Both the position numbers and the translations under genes were made by a program. From positions 6,928,098 through 6,992,097 of the forward strand of contig NC_061476.1 in assembly GCF_022581195.2 (NCBI RefSeq): a DNA stretch of 64,000 nt, in the 5' to 3' direction. Of this stretch, positions 57,385-64,000 are shown in pieces. Source of the stretch: Helicoverpa zea (lineage: Eukaryota > Arthropoda > Insecta > Lepidoptera > Noctuidae). The first letter of the stretch is position 1; every line of letters begins with the position of its first letter. A model generated the notes under the pieces. That model had not been told where the DNA came from, made no database searches, and saw only the letters and a program-made list of their open reading frames with translations.

Positions 57385-58616
57385 CAAGAATTGCTTGCAT
57401 CAGTCTACTCAAACCCATGAGTACCATGGTACAATGTACCACGGTATAACGTAGGTGTACGTACTTGAAGACATACGGTCGACGTCCGTTCATGACTCCA
57501 GATCACTGGTCTAATGCACTGATTAGTCATAGAGATCATGCGATAAGTGATATTGGACCAAACCAGACCATAACAGCCTTAAAATTGCCGCAAAATAGTC
57601 AAATCTTCAAGAGAGTTGAAAATGTTACTCTAGAACTCACCATAGAAACACTAATCGCTTGCATCAGTCTACTCAAACCCATGAACACCATGGTACAATG
57701 TACCACGGTATATCGTAGGTGTAATACACTCGTGACGACATACGGTCGATGTCCGTTCATGACTCCAGATCAGTGGTCTAATGCACTGATTAGTCATAGA
57801 GATCATGCGATAAGTGATATTGGACCAAACCGAACCATAACAGTCGCGAAAATGCTGCATATTGGTCAAATCTACAAGTCAACTAAAAATTTTACTGTAG
57901 AACTCACCGTAGAAATGCTAATCGCTTGCATCAGTCTAGTCAAACCCATGAGTACCATGGTAAAATGTACCACGGTATAACGTAGGTGTAACACAGTGAC
58001 GACATACGGTCGACGGCCGTACATGACTCTAGATCACTGGTCTAATGCACTGATTAGTCATAGAGATCATGCGATAAGTGATATTGGACCAATCCAGACC
58101 ATAACAGCCTTAAAATTGCCGCAAAATAGTCAAATCTTCAAGAGAGTTGAAAATGTTACTCTAGAACTCACCATAGAAACACTAATCGCTTGCATCAGTC
58201 TACTCAAACCCATGAACACCATGGTACAATGTACCACGGTATATCGTAGGTGTAATACACTCGTGACGACATACGGTCGATGTCCGTTCATGACTCCAGA
58301 TCAGTGGTCTAATGCACTGATTAGTCATAGAGATCATGCGATAAGTGATATTGGACCAAACCGAACCATAACAGTCGCGAAAATGCTGCATATTGGTCAA
58401 ATCTACAAGTCAACTAAAAATTTTACTGTAGAACTCACCGTAGAAATGCTAATCGCTTGCATCAGTCTAGTCAAACCCATGAGTACCATGGTAAAATGTA
58501 CCACGGTATAACGTAGGTGTAACGACATACGGTCGACGGCCGTACATGACTCTAGATCACTGGTCTAATGCACTGATTAGTCATAGAGATCATGCGATAA
58601 GTGATATTGGACCAAA
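57385..58616 (+). repeat. higher-order tandem repeat: two ~265-bp monomer types alternating, period 531 bp
   Basis: ACATACGGTC recurs at 57471, 57738, 58002, 58269 and 58525, spacings 267, 264, 267 and 256. Monomers alternate a-b-a-b-a: the first half is near-identical in all (CACTGATTAGTCATAGAGAT, CATGCGATAAGTGATATTGG). The second half differs between type a (CCTTAAAATTGCCGCAAAAT) and type b (CGCGAAAATGCTGCATATTG). The two a-b dimers are almost identical, so the dimer is the recent amplification unit. A partial monomer leads in at 57385, and the last is cut at about 58616. Near-palindromic ACCATGGTACAATGTACCAC sits at monomer junctions. Because 267 and 264 are multiples of three, two 171-codon + strand frames stay open (57465-57980, 57996-58511). 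I recognise no protein family in them and treat the array as satellite-like. Confidence 0.9.
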
Positions 58617-58756
58617 GTGGAATGCATCAATTGGTTGTGTAGTTGCTGAATTAGCTAGACAAGTTTAGCGGGATTGGTAGTTTGCGAAATTAGAAAAAGT
58701 TTACGTGATCTAAGTTTTTAAGGTGAGATTTTTTCTATGTTGATGATAAAGTGATG

Positions 58757-60045
58757 GAAGATTTTATTTTATTTTATTTTACATTTTTAGGAAAACTTAC
58801 AGCTAGGTAATACAATAGTTAATTATTATAAGTAAGATATCGCCAATTACAAGTTTTCACAAGTAAGATGAACAACAGTAAGCTACTTAACAATACAAAC
58901 CTAAATTTAAAAAAATAAAATTATACAATTAAATGCATGCTAGTTACTACTGAACATGATTAAAGAAGTAATCACACAGAGTCTTTTTATGTTTAACAAT
59001 ACTAGTGTTACAAAGATCGATATCGACTTCCTCGCAGGCCGAATTATATGCACGACTCGCTCTTATCAGATAAGAGTTTTGTCTATACGTGGTTTTAGCC
59101 GCATGTGTGTCTATAAGATGAAATCTGCGTAGAAATGTAGAAGGCACACGCAGTCCTATTTTGTTCACCAGTTCCGGAGTGTCAGCCAATCCATTCATAA
59201 CCTTAAACAGAAATACTAAGTCTGCAATATTTCTACGTTCGAAAAGTGGTAGGATATGGAACTTTTTTCATCGTTTAGGATAATTTGGTAAATAAACTTT
59301 TGTACGAAACTGAACATACCTTAGGAATTTTCTTTGAATGCTCTCTAAACGATTAATGTAAATATTATAGTTAGGGTTCCACACTTGAGAGCCATATTCC
59401 AGGTGACTACGAACAAAAGAACAATACAATATTTTGATAGTCTTGATGCTATTAAACTCTGATGAGATTCTGAGGATAAAACCTAATGCTTTAGAAGCTT
59501 TTTTAACTACATTGTCAATATGTACGCCAAAGATAAGTTTTGAGTCAAAAGTCACTCCTAGATCCCTAATAACTTTTACTCTATTCACCGGGGTACCCAA
59601 CAGAGTATAATTAAAGTTAATTGGATTTGGTTTCCTAGTAAAAGAGCAAACATAACATTTAGAAACATTCAAATCCAGTTTATTAATTGCGCAATAATTT
59701 TGAAAATTATCAAGATCTTCTTGAAGTAAAATAGCGTCTTCTAATGTGGAGACCTGTTTCATAATCTTCATGTCGTCTGCATATAACAGTATTTTAGAAT
59801 GTCGGAAACAGGCTTCTACGTCATTAATAAAAATATTGAACAATAAGGGTCACAATAAGGAACCTTGCGGAACCCCGGAAGGAATGCACATAGCCCTAGA
59901 GGAGTAACCGTTTAGAACGGCTGTTTGACATCTATTCTGATGTTTGAGATCGACTTCTAAAAAAGGTAAATTCAGTTGTGTATTTCTTTCTAATTAATCT
60001 GTAAACGCTTTGCTGAAGACATTCAAAAATACACAAATTAGTTAG
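58757..60045 (-). mobile_element. 5'-truncated Jockey-like LINE
   Basis: Read on the - strand: reverse transcriptase remnant, C-terminal region, about 160 bases of 3' UTR, and an AAAAT-type tandem tail (58757-58790). The RT is cut upstream just before motif A (FSKAF, about 60010-60025). No target duplication identified. It follows the higher-order repeat array by about 140 bp. Confidence 0.8.
58947..59996 (-). pseudogene. Jockey-like reverse transcriptase, broken by in-frame stops
   Basis: About 350 codons in one frame. In order: C-Q-T-A-V-L-N-G-Y, PSGVPQGSLL (motif B), FNIFINDV, LLYADDMKIM (motif C, catalytic Asp pair present), LNVSKC, VIRDLGVTFDSKL, LGFILR, LEYGSQVWNP, then a C-terminal stretch with FERRNIADLVFLFKVMNGLA and SRAYNS. 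This is the non-LTR pattern of the Jockey group. The frame is interrupted by TGA at 59850-59852 (where G of G-S-L-L-G-P is expected) and TGA at 59268-59270. A TAA at 59994-59996 follows a deletion just after motif A. There are no frameshifts between the stops, so decay seems moderate. It cannot make active enzyme. Confidence 0.85.
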
Positions 60046-60242
60046 GTTGTTAGACACGCAAACCAAGTTGTTTCTGTCCTTCATCATATAACATTTCGAA
60101 ACTGCATGCAACTGCGATAAATATGCATTACGTCATCATCGAGCTAGATAATGATGAGTGGTGAACCACAGTTTGTCGGTACCCTTCAAGCTCTTGTAAT
60201 GTGACCATCGTAACTATGATCGTAATATGTCTCCTTTAGTAC

Positions 60243-60440
60243 ACCCGCATATTGCAGACTAAACGGTCGGCCAACAGTTGGCAATTTTTTTAAAAGAAAT
60301 CTTGATTCCATTCAAGGCATTCAGTCGGTCTGATACCGGCTAAATACCTGAGCTCTGTCATGTGCGTACTACCATTCAGCTTCATACTGATTTATGAGCC
60401 CAAACAAACTATCGGCCGACTAAAAGTTTGCAGTATGAGG
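60243..60440 (-). mobile_element. MITE family A, copy on - strand
   Basis: Left (+ strand) CACCCGCATATTGCAGACTA, AACGGTCGGCCAACAGTTGG; interior AATCTTGATTCCATTCAAGG; right ACTATCGGCCGACTAAAAGT, TTGCAGTATGAGGATAC. Its ends are clear inverted repeats. Confidence 0.8.
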
Positions 60441-61358
60441 ATACTCGTTCTCCACGTCCCCACGGGATTGTACGATAAACCGCATACAGTTTAGCAACAT
60501 GCAGCTAAAAGAATGGAGAATATGATTCTTTATTGCTTTTTACTTTCTTTGTGTCTCAGGGAAATATACGGCGATTGGATGTTGTGAAAGATGACTAGAT
60601 GTTGCATTGTTGGCCCAGTACCTGGGTTGAAGTGTACAAGATGGTTTTTAGCCTCTGATGCAAAAATAGGGCTATTATAAGTCTGTCTTCCTAAGGCACA
60701 GACCTTCTGGGACTGATCAGTTAATTTGGATGCCGGTTTTGAGATGAAAGCTGGTGTTTCAGCCGTAGTTAAGATGTCAAATCTTTCGTCAAATTATAAG
60801 CCGAGTTATACGAAGTAAAAATAAAAAGTCACCCAATAATTTCGCAAGATTGTTTTCTTTGCAACATCGTCAAGTTTACCTTTACAGAACTTTCGTTTTC
60901 TCCTTGGAGTTTCGTAATAAAATTGTTAATGTTCAGCGTTATTATCAATAGATAGCATTTTCTTTGTACAATATTGAACATTAGCATTCTGTTTGGCTTT
61001 CACTGAGTATTTCGCGTTATTATTTTTCAATACATTTTCTATTGTAAATAATTTCTCCGTTACAATAGCGTCTTTCTGATATGTTAACATTGAAGTGATG
61101 TAAAGGGAGAAAGTTGTAGGTCGAGGTCATGAAGACAGCGGATACATTGAATGGCATACGCCACAAAAGATTGTTCCCAATAAATTGAATAGGCCTACTG
61201 AAATGACGTTTTCGTTCGACGGTCGGAGAGGCAGCTTCTAAAAATGGTTTTGTTAGTGTGTGTTTTGTGAGTTATTCTGACTGAATGAGTCATTATTCTA
61301 CTAAATTGCCAAAATTTTTATCTTTGCAGTCTTTTTCACCCCTTCTGCATGTTATTTA
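60441..61358. other. unannotated stretch
   Basis: Nothing supported. Confidence 0.35.
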
Positions 61359-61399
61359 AAAAGTACGTATAAACTTGACACAAGTTTATACGTACTTTT
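61359..61399. repeat. perfect 19-bp inverted repeat with 3-nt loop
   Basis: AAAAGTACGTATAAACTTG (61359-61377), loop ACA, then its exact reverse complement (61381-61399). Not part of any element I can delimit. It could be a short hairpin MITE core, a cruciform site or a chance event. Confidence 0.9.
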
Positions 61400-61914
61400 C
61401 GTATGTGAATCCTCAAAAGTGCCCCCATAAACATGATGTTAAATAAAGGAGTTTGCAAACAGACTAAAACCAGAGAGGCACTTTATTGTGTGACAACAAA
61501 AATCGCAACAAATATTTAATTTTAATTTATTTTATGATACTTTTTACACCCGCTGCGCTGTCAGTATGACCGAAGCCTTATAAGAACATACATGCTAAAG
61601 TTCGATGTTATTCATAAAGAAACTTCAGATCTCAGTGGTTGACCATCTGCTCATCATATTTAACTGTTCCTGTTTACATTGAACTCATAAAACTACTGAC
61701 TCTTTAAGCTTATTAAAGTTATGACTACTAAAACATCCAATACATTTAAAACTTCCGCATAAAAAAGGTAGTTTTCTAAATCCAGTCGTAAAAGAAATTA
61801 ACATAAAAGGGATTTTAGGACACGTTAATAATTTAATGTCACAGAAATTCTTTTAAGAATTATTTTTATGATATGCCTTCTGGTTAAAATCAAATGACAT
61901 ATTTTACAATAAAA
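61400..61914. other. unannotated stretch
   Basis: Nothing supported. Confidence 0.35.
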
Positions 61915-61926
61915 TGTAAACTTAGG

Positions 61927-61998
61927 CGTGCACTTGGAGAGGCCTATGTCCAGCAGTGGACTGCGATAGGCTGATGATGATGATGATGATGATGATGG
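61927..61998 (+). mobile_element. 72-bp RTE-type LINE 3' end with 12-bp target duplication
   Basis: It codes for the last 15-16 residues of an RTE-type ORF2 (RALGEAYVQQWTAIG and stop), followed by GATGATGAT repeats. TGTAAACTTAGG flanks it (61915-61926, 61999-62010), so it inserted as this very short piece. It is nearly the same piece as 23531-23593. Confidence 0.85.
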
Positions 61999-62010
61999 TG
62001 TAAACTTAGG

Positions 62011-62466
62011 AAATCCTTTTTTCCTTGAATTTGCTTCTTGAGTGCAGATCCCGAAGACGACATTTTAAACATCTTATGTGATAATTCTTTAGATATTTGT
62101 TTAATTCTAAGTTATGTAAGTGCCAGATATGGCTCAGTCATAGCACTAATTAAAAACATTTTGCAAACTAATTTCTTGTATTTTTACACCTTTTCCTTCT
62201 TGTTACCCCTTTTCTCTAACAACTGTTACCCTATAACAAAAATAGGTATACAATTGAAAGTCTTCCCAAGCGCTATTGTGCGTATTTCCCCCATTAACAT
62301 TCTACGCAGTAGGGTAAGGCTTCCTTCCAATTTACCTCACTTTCATAATGTTACACCGAAACGAGTAACTGTTCTACATAAGACCGCAAAATATTACACA
62401 TTACTATGGTGTAAACTTACGTATAAGCAACGTTGAAACAAGGAAGGAAATATTGCAAAGACACCG
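62011..62466. other. unannotated stretch
   Basis: A 132-codon open frame (62038-62436) has no recognisable domain and no ATG near its 5' end; not called as a gene. Confidence 0.35.
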
Positions 62467-62680
62467 GTACTTAGCTGTCATTTTACATCCTTGGCAATCG
62501 TTACTGGTAGTCAAAAGCCAGTAATTCTGACACCAGTCTTACCTAAGGGTATTGGGTTGCCTGTGTAACTGGGTTGAGAAGGTCAGAAAGGCAGTCGCTC
62601 CTTGTAGAACACTGTACTCAGCTGCATCAGGTTAGGAAGCCGACCCTAACATAGTTGGAAAAAGGCTCGGGAGATGAATA
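62467..62680 (+). mobile_element. SINE copy lacking the head
   Basis: CATCCTTGGCAATCGTTACT, GGTAGTCAAAAGCCAGTAAT, GGGTATTGGGTTGCCTGTGT, AGGCAGTCGCTCCTTGTAGA, AGCCGACCCTAACATAGTTG and AAAAAGGCTCGGGAGATGA. 5' truncated member of the family. Confidence 0.75.
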
Positions 62681-63501
62681 GTTTTGACCCGAAAACTGGT
62701 CAGACAGACAGAGTTACTCTCGTATTTAACGTTAAATGCTTTGGTTTCGGTCAAGTGACGAAATCGATTGAAATTGCTACAAACGATCGTTAATCCTTCC
62801 TCGATGGGGCATAGCCAATTCGAGAGGACATTCACACTAAATCGGTTAATAGGGTAGGATTTTGAACTTTGTCTGATTAATCTAAAATTACGGTAAATAC
62901 TTCTACCCTAACAGCGTTTTCACATTGGCAGATGTTCGTCGCGCGTATCAAAACCGAGAGTACATACGTGACACTTCTGTCTCTCTGTTTTAAACGTCAT
63001 ATTTGCACCGTATGAAGGGACGACCAAACAATTGACAGTCGATGTCGCTCGGAAAACCCGCTGGTATAAAAACGCTGTAACTTCTTATGTTTATATGTAT
63101 GTACATTCATATACATTTAGACATAGATCTATTCATGATGTTTTCAAGTATATTACTGTAAGGTATTCCGTTCATTAAAATACCTCACATATTCTAAAAC
63201 CATTACTTTCCTGTAATGGTCATTTTATCATACCATAACTGACTAACAGGTCAATGCCCCTGTGGTTTATTGCACTGACATGAGTGACCTCCTAGTTTAC
63301 ATTGCGCCCACGCATACTAACTGTTCACCTTTTTGCTTACTAATGTGTGATCGAACTGTATAGCAAATCGGTACACTTTTTACTCTAGAAATTATCATAG
63401 AGGTATGTTTTTTATCCAAAAAACACCCACGTTTTCACTAATAAGATTTAGCATTTATGAGTTGCCATTGAACTTGTGTTCGTATGTACAGATGCTACCA
63501 G
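62681..63501. other. unannotated stretch
   Basis: Nothing supported. Confidence 0.35.
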
Positions 63502-63605
63502 GTCAACCTACCCGAATCTGTGTTACCAATCGAACATTAACCTTCCACTATTGTTATATCTACTAAAATCTACTGAAGTTTGACAGATTGAGGCAGGTTG
63601 ATATC
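63502..63605 (-). mobile_element. small MITE-like element, copy 2 (see 3922-4025)
   Basis: + strand CAACCTACCCGAATCTGTGT, ACCAATCGAACATTAACCTT, CCACTATTGTTA ... TTTGACAGATTGAGGCAGGT. This is the reverse complement of the copy at 3922, with the same inverted ends and a similar length. Confidence 0.7.
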
Positions 63606-64000
63606 TATAACTAAGTAAGAAAGTGGTATTCGTCCAGTCTGCCAGTACGTGCGTTTTGTAGCGAATACGTTTTGTTTACGTCAAACACAATTTGTAGTCG
63701 TTTATCAATTTAGACCATTCATAAACACGCAAATTATAAGATTGTTCGCAAATTAAATTAGTGGACCGTTTGCTGGTTGCTAGCGTGATATTTAACATAG
63801 CCTGAGTGAACAGGTTTTGAAAACCTCTTCTTTCACAGCTTAACAAACAGGTGAGGTCCAAATATGAACAGAAAATAAGTTTTAAACAGATGAAAACCCC
63901 CAGGTGTCAAAATAGAACACAACATAATATTCAATATCAGTTAGGTACATGTTCATTATTTTGATGTGTTCTCAAATGTACTCCATCTATAAATGATCTG
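63606..64000. other. unannotated stretch
   Basis: Nothing supported. Confidence 0.35.

Noticed and set aside
57669..58400. 66-codon - strand frames repeated twice in the tandem array
   Set aside because: They repeat only because the array repeats; no start context or domain.
62038..62436. 132-codon + strand open frame next to a LINE tail
   Set aside because: No suitable start, no domain, and not in frame with the LINE fragment.
1..64000. CRISPR arrays, prophage, operons, bacterial or viral genes
   Set aside because: None seen. The repeat content and lack of dense coding mark this as animal nuclear DNA. The satellite at 57.4 kb has long near-identical monomers without spacers, so it is not CRISPR-like.

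Overview
This window looks like gene-poor, repeat-dense insect DNA, very probably from a moth (Lepidoptera; a noctuoid is my best guess). The guess rests on the repeat types: short Helitron copies of the Lep1 kind, RTE-type LINE 3' ends that finish in GAT repeats, a tRNA-headed SINE ending in GATGATGAT, and many AT-rich TIR elements. I found no host protein-coding gene, tRNA, rRNA or CRISPR array that I can support. Nearly all interpretable content is transposable elements at different stages of decay, separated by long stretches in which I recognise nothing.

The centrepiece is a full-coding LINE on the + strand at about 27.8-32.03 kb. It has an L1-ORF1-like coiled-coil/RRM-type protein (28189-28932) and an apurinic-type endonuclease plus reverse transcriptase (28933-31854) with every hallmark motif intact. 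The two frames are the same frame, split by one UAG. The six bases after that UAG make the classic tobacco-mosaic-type leaky-stop context (UAG CAA UUA). There is no AUG in frame between the UAG and a point well inside the endonuclease domain. The natural reading is that ORF2 is made as an ORF1-ORF2 fusion by stop-codon readthrough. This is the most interesting item in the window.

Layout. 0-7 kb: a small MITE (3.9 kb), a deleted PIF/Harbinger element with TTA target duplication and the start of a MADF exon (4.16-4.66 kb), a Helitron-like copy (4.9 kb), and a TA-flanked TIR element with an acidic C-terminal coding remnant (5.63-6.59 kb). 8.3-9.5 kb: a composite TIR element whose inner part is a long inverted repeat; a second copy lies in opposite orientation at 32.5-34.3 kb and carries a nested Tc1/mariner-like element, so copy 1 serves as the empty site. 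14.2 kb: a 192-bp Helitron with clean ends. 20.9-23.6 kb: MITEs, LINE 3' ends and two SINEs. 24.6-27.5 kb: nested old repeats, Helitron copies, and three tandem ~337-bp units that carry Helitron-like 3' segments, the third interrupted by a LINE coding fragment with an 11-bp target duplication. 34-64 kb: three recurrent MITE families, seven more SINE copies, a GC-rich foldback element (39.2-39.6 kb), a higher-order tandem repeat (57.4-58.6 kb) and a decayed Jockey-like LINE on the - strand (58.76-60.05 kb).

If the LINE is active, it is the only element here with intact coding capacity. The other elements are non-autonomous, truncated or broken. Clade and taxon names are inferences from motif recognition; no database search was possible.
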